This document shows positions 1-6,083 of a stretch of 7,431 nucleotides of DNA, piece by piece. Source of the stretch: Chloroflexota bacterium. Lineage in GTDB: Bacteria > Chloroflexota > Dehalococcoidia > Bin125. Both the position numbers and the translations under genes were made by a program. The notes beneath the pieces were generated by a model. It worked only from the letters and a program-made list of their open reading frames with translations. It ran no database searches and had not been told where the DNA came from. Each line of letters starts with the position of its first letter. Within the stretch, counting starts at the first letter, position 1. The stretch is taken from contig JAPOXB010000018.1 in assembly GCA_026707335.1 (NCBI GenBank), positions 11,369-18,799 on the forward strand. The letters are read 5' to 3'.

Positions 1-543
1 TTCTACCGCGACCGCGACAGCGGGTTGCTGCGCACGCTGCTGGCGTCGCCGCACCACGCCCGCACGATCCTGCTGGGCAAGTCGCTGGCGGCGGTGCTGA
101 TCGGGTCGCTGCAGGCGCTCGCCGTCCTGGTCATCGCCGTTCTCATCCCCGGCATCGACTTCGCCTGGCAGTACGGCTGGCTGGGGGGCGCCGGGCTGGT
201 GATCGCGGGCGTCGTCGCGCTGAACCTGCTGCTGTCGGGCTTCGCGCTGGCCGTCTCGACCCGCATCCGCTCGATGCAGGGCCTCCACCTGGTGATGAAC
301 CTGGTGCTGTTCCCGTTGCTGTTCCTCTCGGGGGCGTTCTTCCCGCTCGACAGCCTGCCCGACTGGCTGCGCATCCTGGGCTGGATCAACCCCCTGACGT
401 ACGCCGTGGACCTGCTGCAGACCTCGGCCTACGCGGCGAGCAACGCGGGCTTCTTCGGCCCCTGGATCGACCTGCCGGTGCTGGGCGTGCTGGCGGTGCT
501 GCTGTTCGGCCTGGCGCTCGGACGCGCGCCCAAGGCGGCCTGA
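1..543 (+). CDS. ABC-2 type transporter permease, C-terminal part (5' end outside window)
   Basis: The frame is open from the first base and ends at TGA 541-543, giving 180 residues of a membrane protein whose start lies to the left. It begins with FYRDRDSGLLRTLLASP, the loop of ABC-2 permeases that usually reads as F-x-R-(D/E)-x-G-x-x-R-x-L-x-x-(S/T)P. About four hydrophobic segments follow, near residues 26-48, 59-86, 97-117 and 155-173. Residues 103-116 (LFPLLFLSGAFFPL) and 130-137 (NPLTYAVD) match the signature of the DrrB/NodJ drug, polysaccharide or lipid exporter permeases. Such permeases work with an ATPase subunit, normally encoded just upstream and so probably outside this window. 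The substrate cannot be told. It is convergent with the cytochrome oxidase operon and shows no functional link to it. The family call is firm; the role is open. Confidence 0.9.
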   Translation, partial: FYRDRDSGLLRTLLASPHHARTILLGKSLAAVLIGSLQALAVLVIAVLIPGIDFAWQYGWLGGAGLVIAGVVALNLLLSGFALAVSTRIRSMQGLHLVMNLVLFPLLFLSGAFFPLDSLPDWLRILGWINPLTYAVDLLQTSAYAASNAGFFGPWIDLPVLGVLAVLLFGLALGRAPKAA

Positions 544-560
544 GTCCGCCCCGGCCCGCG

Positions 561-582
561 AGCGCCGCGGGGCCGCGGCGCT
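561..582. terminator. Inverted repeat between convergent genes, probable bidirectional terminator
   Basis: The arms AGCGCCGCGG (561-570) and CCGCGGCGCT (573-582) are perfect reverse complements separated by two bases. In RNA this would fold as a 9-base-pair, almost all G-C stem with a four-base loop, on either strand. It lies 17 bases after the permease stop and its right arm overlaps the ctaB stop codon (581-583). There is no T-run on either side, so it is not a canonical intrinsic terminator. Strong hairpins without a U-tract between convergent genes are common in GC-rich bacteria. Termination is inferred from position and structure. Confidence 0.5.
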
Positions 583-1522
583 AGAGCACCAGGACGTCGA
601 CCATCGCCGCCAGGAAGAGCAGCGGCAGGTACAGGATCGAGAAGAAGAACAGCTGCATCGGGGCGGCCCGATCGAGGTGGACGCGGGCGGCTTCGACGAT
701 GAACGCCAGGCCCAGCACCGCGGCGGACCCGAGGTAGATCCACGAGACATCGCCGCTGAGCGGCAGCAGCAGGCTGACCGCCGTCAGCAGGACCGCGTAG
801 ATGAGGATCTGGCGCTTGGTCGCCGCCTCGCCCCGCACGACGGGCAGCATGGGCACGTTCACGCTGGCGTACTCGTCGCGGTAGCGCAGCGCGAGCGCCC
901 AGAAATGGGGCGGCGTCCAGAAGAACACGATGAGGAACAGGATGACCGGCGCGACCGCGACGTCGCCGCGCACGGCCGCCCAGCCGACCAGCGGCGGCAC
1001 GGCGCCCGCCGCCCCGCCAATGACGATGTTCTGCACGCTGCTGCGCTTGAGCCAGACGGTGTAGACGCCGACGTAGAACGCGACGGCGGCCAGCGCCCAG
1101 ACGGCGGCGAACCAGTTCACGGTGAGCAGCAACTGCACGCCCCCGGCGGCGGCCAGAGCCGCTCCCCAGGCCAGGGCCGCTCGCGGCGGGACGACGCCGC
1201 TGGGAATCGGCCGGCCGGCCGTGCGGGCCATCACGCTGTCGATGTCGCGGTCGTACCACTGGTTGATGGCGTTCGCCCCGCCGGCGGTGAGCACGCCGCC
1301 CAGCAGCACCAGCGCCACGATGCCGAGCCCGGGCCAGCCGTCCTGGGCCATGACCATGGCGGGCACGGTGGTGACGAGCAGCAGCCAGATGATGCCGGGC
1401 TTCGTCAGGGCGACGTAGGCCCGGGCGAGGGTCCGCAGGTCCGCCGCGGCCGGCCGCTCCAGGGCCGGCGAGGCGGGACGCGGCCGCGCCGCGATGATGA
1501 GCCGTCCCGAGCGCGTGATCAC
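581..1522 (-). CDS. ctaB: Protoheme IX farnesyltransferase (heme O synthase)
   Basis: This integral membrane prenyltransferase (UbiA superfamily) adds a farnesyl group from farnesyl diphosphate to protoheme, giving heme O, the substrate of CtaA. The 313-residue product is of normal family size. The first aspartate-rich motif, NQWYDRDID (N87, D91, D95), binds the Mg-diphosphate. A second conserved patch is YRDEYASVNVPMLP (214-227), preceded by WTPPHFWAL (202-210). KPG at 41-43 is the usual family entry motif. Roughly eight to nine hydrophobic segments are spread over residues 44-310. The GTG start at 1522 is chosen because it overlaps the ctaA stop as GTGA and has GGGGGAG 8 bases upstream. The same frame stays open far upstream across ctaA, but that extension is a shadow. 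The N-terminal 30 residues are Arg/Ala/Pro rich and cytoplasmic. The overlap implies translational coupling with ctaA. Confidence 0.95.
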   Translation of the reverse strand: MITRSGRLIIAARPRPASPALERPAAADLRTLARAYVALTKPGIIWLLLVTTVPAMVMAQDGWPGLGIVALVLLGGVLTAGGANAINQWYDRDIDSVMARTAGRPIPSGVVPPRAALAWGAALAAAGGVQLLLTVNWFAAVWALAAVAFYVGVYTVWLKRSSVQNIVIGGAAGAVPPLVGWAAVRGDVAVAPVILFLIVFFWTPPHFWALALRYRDEYASVNVPMLPVVRGEAATKRQILIYAVLLTAVSLLLPLSGDVSWIYLGSAAVLGLAFIVEAARVHLDRAAPMQLFFFSILYLPLLFLAAMVDVLVL

Positions 1523-2538
1523 CGTCTCGTCTCCCCCAATCCGGCGCGCCGCGGACGCACCGACGGGAACGGCCGCGGCCGGTGCAGGGAGTCGCTGCGG
1601 ATGGCGTCGTAGCAGGCGAAGGCGGTCATCGCGACGAGGGTACCCCAGGTGACCGATCCGGTAACTAGGTGCAGTACCCGCGACCACTCCGCCAGCGTTG
1701 TCCACATGACGACCGCGCCCAGGATGATCTGCGCCGCGTACAGGCCGCCCACGGCGAGCGCCAAGCGGAAGACCGTCGGGGCGCTCCGGCTGCGGCGCTC
1801 GGCCATCCAGACGGTGGCCAGCACGAGCAGCGCGACGGCGGCGGCCAGGAAGCGGTGCGAGACGTGGATGAGGGCGTTGCGCCCCTCGGGCAGGACGACG
1901 CCGTTGCAGAGCGGCCAGTCGCCACCGCAGAAGTAACCGGCCTCGGTGCCGCTGACGTAGCCGCCCAGCACGATCAGGACGTACGTCCCGGCGGCGGTCA
2001 GGCAGGCCAGCAGCGCCATGCGGCGGTCGGAGGGGTCGGCCGGCCCGGCGCGCGCCGCGACCTGCTCCCGCTGCTCGGGAGAGCCCTCGGCCCGCGGCAC
2101 GAACGTCGCCAGCCAGGCGACGACGATCAGCAGCACGATCAGCATCGCCGTGCCCAGGTGCGCCGCGACGATGGCGGCGTCGAGGTCCTCCGTCACGGTG
2201 AGCCCACCGAGGACCACCTGCACGGCCAGCGCCACCGCGCCCAGCAGCGCGGGCACGACCACCCAGCGCCGGTCGCGGTGGCGCCGCAGCGCCCCGATCA
2301 CGAAGGCCAGGATGACGAAGCCGAAGACGCTGGCGGCCAAGCGGTGCGTCCACTCCAGCCAGACGTGGTAGCCGCCGGCGGGGATGACCTTGCCGTGGCA
2401 GAGGGGCCAGTCGGGGCAGGCCAGGCCGGAGTCGGTGACGCGCACGGTCCCGCCCAGCACGACCAGCACGATCAGGCCGAAGATGGTCACGAGGCCCAGC
2501 CGCTGATAGGCGCTGAGGGACCGCCACTGGCACATCAC
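1519..2538 (-). CDS. ctaA: Heme A synthase
   Basis: CtaA (COX15/CtaA family) oxidises the C8 methyl of heme O to a formyl group, making heme A for the oxidase encoded upstream. The 339-residue protein is two similar four-helix halves. The first half has TVRVTDSGLACPDWPLC, with the paired cysteines C41 and C47 in the first outer loop, then E62 and H65 in EWTHR, and H127 in AHLG. The second half repeats the pattern with GGYVSGTEAG, C204 and C211, H228 in HVSHR, and H290 in LHLVTG. The histidines are the heme ligands, and the cysteine pair and glutamate are conserved in the Bacillus-type enzyme. A hydrophilic cytoplasmic linker (about 148-173) joins the halves. The GTG at 2538 has AGGGGAGG 8 bases upstream; the adjacent ATG at 2535 is the alternative and removes one residue. 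It overlaps ctaB by 4 bases. Confidence 0.95.
   Translation of the reverse strand: MMCQWRSLSAYQRLGLVTIFGLIVLVVLGGTVRVTDSGLACPDWPLCHGKVIPAGGYHVWLEWTHRLAASVFGFVILAFVIGALRRHRDRRWVVVPALLGAVALAVQVVLGGLTVTEDLDAAIVAAHLGTAMLIVLLIVVAWLATFVPRAEGSPEQREQVAARAGPADPSDRRMALLACLTAAGTYVLIVLGGYVSGTEAGYFCGGDWPLCNGVVLPEGRNALIHVSHRFLAAAVALLVLATVWMAERRSRSAPTVFRLALAVGGLYAAQIILGAVVMWTTLAEWSRVLHLVTGSVTWGTLVAMTAFACYDAIRSDSLHRPRPFPSVRPRRAGLGETRR
1531..1537 (-). promoter_or_regulatory. Ribosome binding site of ctaB
   Basis: GGGGGAG on the minus strand lies 8 bases before the GTG at 1522 and inside the last codons of ctaA. It fixes GTG 1522 as the start and excludes the long upstream extension of the frame. Confidence 0.7.
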
Positions 2539-2546
2539 GGGCGTCG

Positions 2547-2554
2547 CCTCCCCT
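2547..2554 (-). promoter_or_regulatory. Ribosome binding site of ctaA
   Basis: AGGGGAGG on the minus strand, within a longer purine run to 2557, is 8 bases before GTG 2538 and 11 before ATG 2535. The spacing favours the GTG, but either start is possible. Confidence 0.6.
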
Positions 2555-2565
2555 TCCGGGCGATC

Positions 2566-2594
2566 AGCGTCGGGGCCGGACGGGCGCGGGTCAA
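2566..2594 (-). promoter_or_regulatory. Weak candidate internal promoter upstream of ctaA
   Basis: In the 82-base gap between ctaG and ctaA, TTGACC (2594-2589) is followed after exactly 17 bases by GACGCT (2571-2566). The first is a good -35 match. The second shares only the A at position 2 and the final T with the TATAAT consensus. This gap is the longest in the operon, so a separate promoter for the two heme A genes is plausible, but the evidence is thin. Confidence 0.2.
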
Positions 2595-2614
2595 TCCGAC
2601 CGGGGACGGGCGCG
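2578..2614. repeat. 11-base direct repeat in the ctaG-ctaA gap
   Basis: GGACGGGCGCG occurs at 2578-2588 and again at 2604-2614, 26 bases apart. One copy fills part of the spacer of the candidate promoter and the other lies just upstream of its -35. It may be an operator for a tandem-binding regulator, or chance in GC-rich DNA. Confidence 0.3.
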
Positions 2615-2620
2615 CGCGTC

Positions 2621-3658
2621 TCATCGGTGCGTGGGCCGATCGGAGGGCTGCGGGTAGACGGGCCGGCCGGCGCGCTCGTCGAGGTCGCGCAGCAGGTCGG
2701 CGCGGCGGGAGCGGAAGGTCTCGTGCTCGGCCCAGTAGTAGACGATGACCAGCACCGCGATGGCGAACATCATCGTGCCGGGAACCCACATGATGCCGGC
2801 GCCGATGCGCTGGTCGGTGAGCGCGGAGGGCCCCCACTCGCGCAACCCCTCCAGCCGCGCGTAGCTCTCGTAGACGGCCTCGCCGAGGCTGGTGAGGATG
2901 AGCCCGAGGGCGAGATTCTGGAGGATCGCGACGATCAGGATGGCGACCCGCGCGATGTGCCCGGGCCGCAGATGGGACGCGTCGACGCCGATGATGAGCC
3001 ACCAGAAGAGCAGGCCGCCGGAGAGGAACGTGGCGTGCTCGAGGAAGTGCAGCGGCTCGCTGTCGATGGCGGCGTCGTAGAGCGCGGGGATATGCCAGAT
3101 CCAGATCGCGCCGACGAGGATCAGGATGGCGACCGGCGGGTAGAGCAGGACCTGCAGCAGGCGGCTGTTGAGCAGCGGCACGACGTATTGCCGCCGCACG
3201 CGCGGGCTCGAGGCGCGCAGCGCCAGCGTCGCCGGCGCGCCGAGCAGGAGCAGCGGAGCGATGACCATGACGATCAACACGTGCTGGAGCATGTGCACCC
3301 AGAAGAGGTCGTCCGAGTAGGTGTCGATCGGGGAGACGAGCGCCAGCAGCATCAGTGCGATGCCCGCCCCGAAGGCGGCCGGACGCCAGCGGGAGAAGTG
3401 GAAGCGCTGCACACCCGAGGGCGCGGGGTCGGCCGCGGCGGCGGCGCGCAGCCGCCGATAACCCCACCAGTAGACGCCCCCGGCGATCAGCGTCAGCACG
3501 ACGCCGGGCGCATCGAACGACCAAGTCGTGAGCGCGACCAGAATGTCGCCCGACTCCGCCGCCGTGCCGTCGTGGGCGAGGGCGGCGGCCGGCGCCAGCG
3601 CGCCGCCCAGCCCCGCGAGCGCGAGGGCGGGAAGCAGACGGGCGCTGCGCGCGGGCAT
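2621..3658 (-). CDS. ctaG: Cytochrome c oxidase assembly factor, caa3-type CtaG
   Basis: This multi-pass membrane protein belongs to the caa3_CtaG family (PF09678, as in Bacillus CtaG), not the Cox11-type CtaG of Proteobacteria. It is needed for a functional caa3/aa3 oxidase, probably through formation of the CuB centre. The 345 residues start with a likely signal peptide (about 1-28, ending AALAHD), followed by about seven hydrophobic segments. Candidate metal-binding histidines are H122 and H126 in HMLQH, H189 in WHIPALYD, and H204 and H208 in HFLEH. The stretch 282-294 (DQRIGAGIMWVPG) is a typical late motif of the family. The tail from 313 is charged and hydrophilic. ATG 3658 is the first start after an in-frame TGA (3673-3671), so the N-terminus is well fixed although the ribosome site is weak. 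It sits between the structural genes and the heme A genes, as expected for a maturation factor. Confidence 0.9.
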   Translation of the reverse strand: MPARSARLLPALALAGLGGALAPAAALAHDGTAAESGDILVALTTWSFDAPGVVLTLIAGGVYWWGYRRLRAAAAADPAPSGVQRFHFSRWRPAAFGAGIALMLLALVSPIDTYSDDLFWVHMLQHVLIVMVIAPLLLLGAPATLALRASSPRVRRQYVVPLLNSRLLQVLLYPPVAILILVGAIWIWHIPALYDAAIDSEPLHFLEHATFLSGGLLFWWLIIGVDASHLRPGHIARVAILIVAILQNLALGLILTSLGEAVYESYARLEGLREWGPSALTDQRIGAGIMWVPGTMMFAIAVLVIVYYWAEHETFRSRRADLLRDLDERAGRPVYPQPSDRPTHR

Positions 3659-3711
3659 GGGCGCCCCGATTCAACGTGGTCCCGTGGCGGGCGTCGCGCG
3701 GCGCGCGGGCC

Positions 3712-4338
3712 TCAGGCCAGGAAGAGGAGGCTGAAGACCAGGATCCACACAGCCCCGACGAAGTGCCAGTACATCGTGGCGGCCTCGACGGCGGTGTTGC
3801 GGTGGGCGTCGAAGTGCCCCAGGTACGAGCGCATCCACAGGAAGGCGATGAACAGCAGACCGCCCAGCACGTGCGCGCCGTGGAAGCCGGTCAGGAGGTA
3901 GAACGTCGCGCTGTAGGGACCGTCGCCGATCGCGAAGTCGGCGTGCATCCATTCGACGGCCTGGTTCAGCAGGAAGGCGGTCCCGATCACCATCACGACC
4001 AGCATCCCGAGCTTCATGCCGCCCCGGTTGCCCTTGCGGATGGCGAAGGCGGCCAGCTGCATGGGGATGCTGCTCGCGACCAGCAGGATCGTGAAGAAGA
4101 CCGGCCGGAACTCGGCTTCGAGGATGGCGTGGTGGTCATAGACACCCTCGATCAGGGGGGCCCACTCCAACGCGTCCTCCCGCAGGGCCAGGTAGGCGGC
4201 GATGAGGCCGGAGAAAAACATGATCTCCGAGAAGATGAAGAAGACCATGCCCCAGAGGCCGTTGGTCATGGGCTCGTTGCCCACGAAGAAGCTCTTCAGG
4301 GGGTTGACGGGCTGCCGGGCGGCGGTGCGGGAGGCCAT
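3712..4338 (-). CDS. coxC: Cytochrome c oxidase subunit III (short five-helix form)
   Basis: Subunit III binds beside subunit I and is thought to keep proton uptake and turnover stable; it carries no redox centre. The 208-residue protein is the short bacterial form, lacking the first two helices of mitochondrial subunit III. Hydrophobic segments lie near 29-51, 82-101, 109-127, 145-168 and 188-208. Family motifs are GLWGMVFFIFSEIMFFSG (27-44), QAVEW with E129, TGFHGAHVLGG (150-160) and YWHFVGAVW (190-198). The ATG at 4338 has only a weak GGA 10 bases upstream, with an AGGA further back. The gene begins 18 bases after the coxA stop and is in the same reading frame, so only that TAG and six codons separate the two proteins. 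This invites coupling or re-initiation. Confidence 0.95.
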   Translation of the reverse strand: MASRTAARQPVNPLKSFFVGNEPMTNGLWGMVFFIFSEIMFFSGLIAAYLALREDALEWAPLIEGVYDHHAILEAEFRPVFFTILLVASSIPMQLAAFAIRKGNRGGMKLGMLVVMVIGTAFLLNQAVEWMHADFAIGDGPYSATFYLLTGFHGAHVLGGLLFIAFLWMRSYLGHFDAHRNTAVEAATMYWHFVGAVWILVFSLLFLA

Positions 4339-4356
4339 CGCTGAGGTATCCGTTTC

Positions 4357-6042
4357 CTAGGAGGATGTCTGCGGCGGGGACTCGCCCTCGGAGGAGGCGT
4401 AGGCGCCCAAGCCGTGGCGCTCGTCGAAGACGGGCCGCTCCGAGCGGACGCGGGGCAGCCGGTCGAAGTTGTAGACGGGCGGCGGCGAGGTCGTGGCCCA
4501 CTCCAGGGTGCCGGCGTCCCAGGGGTTGTCCTCTTCGCACTTCTCGCCCCAGTAGATCGAGTGCACGACGTTGAAGAGGAAGATCACCGCGCCCACCATC
4601 GCGACGAACGCGCCGACCGTCGCGATCTGGTTCATGAGTTCCCAGCCGGGGTTGTCGGCGTAATCGTTGATGCGGCGCGGCATCCCGTCGAGACCAAGCA
4701 TGAGCTGCGGCCAGAAGATCATGTTCGTGCCGATGAACATGCTCCAGAAGTGGATCTTGCCCAGGCCCTCGTTGAGGAAGCGGCCGAACATCTTGGGGAA
4801 CCAGAAGTAGCTGGCGGCGAAGATGCCGAAGGCCGCGCCGGTGGCGAGCACGTAGTGCAGGTGCCCGACGACGAAGTAGGTGTCGTGCAGGGCGAAGTCG
4901 ACCGGGACGGCGGCGTGGAAGACGCCGGTGATGCCGCCGATGAGGAAGAGCATCACGAAGCCCACGGCGAAGAGCATCGCCGTGTTGAAGTGCAGCGAGC
5001 CCTTATGCATCGTGGCCATCCAGTTGAACATCTTCACCCCGGTGGGGATGCCGATCAGGAAGGTCGAGGCCATGAAGAAGGGCAGGAACACGCCGCCGGT
5101 CGTGAACATGTGGTGCGCCCAGACGATGAAGCTGAGCAGCCCGATGCCCACCGTCGCCATGACGAAGGCGCGGTAGCCGAAGAGCGGCTTGCGTGAGAAC
5201 ACGGGCAACACCTCGGACACGATGCCCATGGGCGGCAGGATCATGATGTAGACGGCCGGGTGCGAGTAGAACCAGAACAGGTTCTGCCACAGGATCGACT
5301 GTCCGCCGGTGGCGGGGTCGAAGAAGACGCCGCCGGCTCCGTTGCGGTCGGCGAAGAGCAGGATCAGCGCGGAGGCCAGCACCGGCGTCGCGAGGACGAC
5401 CAGGAAGGCCGTGACGAGCACGGTCCAAGTGAACATGGGCATGCGGAACATCGTCATGCCCGGGGCGCGCATCTTGAAGATCGTGACCAGGAAGTTCAGG
5501 CCGCCCGCCGTGGAGGCGACGCCCAGGGCGATCACGCCCACGAGCCAGAGGTCCATCCCGACCCCGGCCGGCTGGATATTGCCGGCCGTGTTGCTGGAGA
5601 TCGGCGGGTACGCGGTCCAGCCCGCGGCGGCGGCGCCGCCGTCGAAGGCGAAGGCGCTCAGCATCAGGATGCCGCCGAAGAGGAAGATCCAGAGGGAGAG
5701 CGCGTTGATGCGCGGGAAGGCCATATCCAGCGCGCCGATCTGCAGCGGCACGACATAGTTCGCGAAGCCCGTCGCCACCGGCATGATGAACAGGAACAGC
5801 ATGATGCTGGCGTGCATCGTGAACATCTGGTTGTAGGTGTCGGCCCCCATGATGGCGCCGGTCTCGATCAGCTCCGTCCGCACCACCAGGGAGAGGGCGC
5901 CGCCCACCAGCCCGAACACGCCGGCGGCGACGACGTACATGATGCCGATCTTCTTGTGATCGACCGTCGTCAGCCAGTCCAGCAGCACCTGGGCGCGCCC
6001 GCCGGCGTACCCGGTGGGGACGGTTCCTGCGAGAGTGGCCAT
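4357..6042 (-). CDS. coxA: Cytochrome c oxidase subunit I, A2-type (YSHPAVY)
   Basis: This is the catalytic subunit, which reduces O2 to water and pumps protons across the membrane. It has 561 residues and about twelve helices. Heme a is held by H77 (TMHAS) and H396, heme a3 by H394 (VVGHLHYV), and CuB by H261, H310 and H311 (WAHHMF). Y265 in SHPAVY is placed for the His-Tyr crosslink with H261. The D-channel entry D106 and N113 (DMAFPRIN) and the K-channel lysine K337 (PTGVKMFNW) are present. R456 and R457 (GMPRR) face the heme propionates. The helix VI glutamate of A1 enzymes is replaced by A263, and Y259-S260 precede H261; that YS motif defines A2 oxidases of the Thermus/Rhodothermus kind. 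ATG 6042 follows an in-frame TAA (6060-6058) and has GGGAG 5 bases upstream. The C-terminal 60 residues are hydrophilic, with the usual TLEW and SPPP motifs. Confidence 0.97.
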   Translation of the reverse strand: MATLAGTVPTGYAGGRAQVLLDWLTTVDHKKIGIMYVVAAGVFGLVGGALSLVVRTELIETGAIMGADTYNQMFTMHASIMLFLFIMPVATGFANYVVPLQIGALDMAFPRINALSLWIFLFGGILMLSAFAFDGGAAAAGWTAYPPISSNTAGNIQPAGVGMDLWLVGVIALGVASTAGGLNFLVTIFKMRAPGMTMFRMPMFTWTVLVTAFLVVLATPVLASALILLFADRNGAGGVFFDPATGGQSILWQNLFWFYSHPAVYIMILPPMGIVSEVLPVFSRKPLFGYRAFVMATVGIGLLSFIVWAHHMFTTGGVFLPFFMASTFLIGIPTGVKMFNWMATMHKGSLHFNTAMLFAVGFVMLFLIGGITGVFHAAVPVDFALHDTYFVVGHLHYVLATGAAFGIFAASYFWFPKMFGRFLNEGLGKIHFWSMFIGTNMIFWPQLMLGLDGMPRRINDYADNPGWELMNQIATVGAFVAMVGAVIFLFNVVHSIYWGEKCEEDNPWDAGTLEWATTSPPPVYNFDRLPRVRSERPVFDERHGLGAYASSEGESPPQTSS

Positions 6043-6047
6043 GCGTT

Positions 6048-6052
6048 CTCCC
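6048..6052 (-). promoter_or_regulatory. Ribosome binding site of coxA
   Basis: GGGAG on the minus strand lies 5 bases before ATG 6042. With the in-frame TAA 15 bases upstream of the ATG, it fixes the coxA start. Confidence 0.65.
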
Positions 6053-6059
6053 GTTCGTT

Positions 6060-6075
6060 ACCCCGTCGCCGGGGT
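6060..6075 (-). other. Hairpin with GNRA-type loop in the coxB-coxA gap
   Basis: On the transcript the sequence reads ACCCCG-GCGA-CGGGGT, a perfect 6-base-pair stem closed by a GCGA (GNRA) tetraloop. It lies 8 bases after the coxB stop and 17 bases before the coxA start, and no U-run follows. It could protect the 3' end of a processed coxB message or set the ratio of the two subunits. A function is inferred from structure and place only. Confidence 0.35.
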
Positions 6076-6083
6076 GTCCGCCG

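Noticed and set aside
581..2533. A single 650-residue minus-strand reading frame that would fuse ctaB to an upstream domain.
   Set aside because: Only the part below 1522 is ctaB. The upstream part is an Arg/Ala/Pro-rich shadow of ctaA in another frame, and a good ribosome site plus GTG lies at the true ctaB start.
1669..2748. Long plus-strand open frame of 359 codons opposite ctaA.
   Set aside because: It is a shadow frame rich in Gln, Arg, Gly and His with no recognisable domain; the opposite strand is clearly ctaA.
3691..3710. GC-alternating stretch between coxC and ctaG that can form a short stem.
   Set aside because: The stem is only 5 base pairs and comes from simple CG alternation expected in such DNA; no other signal supports it.
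2627..3901. Long plus-strand open frame of 424 codons.
   Set aside because: It lies antisense to ctaG and coxC, has a biased Arg/Glu/Gly/Asp composition typical of GC-rich antisense frames, and shows no family motif.
5250..5271. Loss of the helix VI glutamate read as a dead oxidase.
   Set aside because: All heme and copper ligands, the crosslink tyrosine and both channel entry residues are present, and the YS motif is the known A2 alternative.
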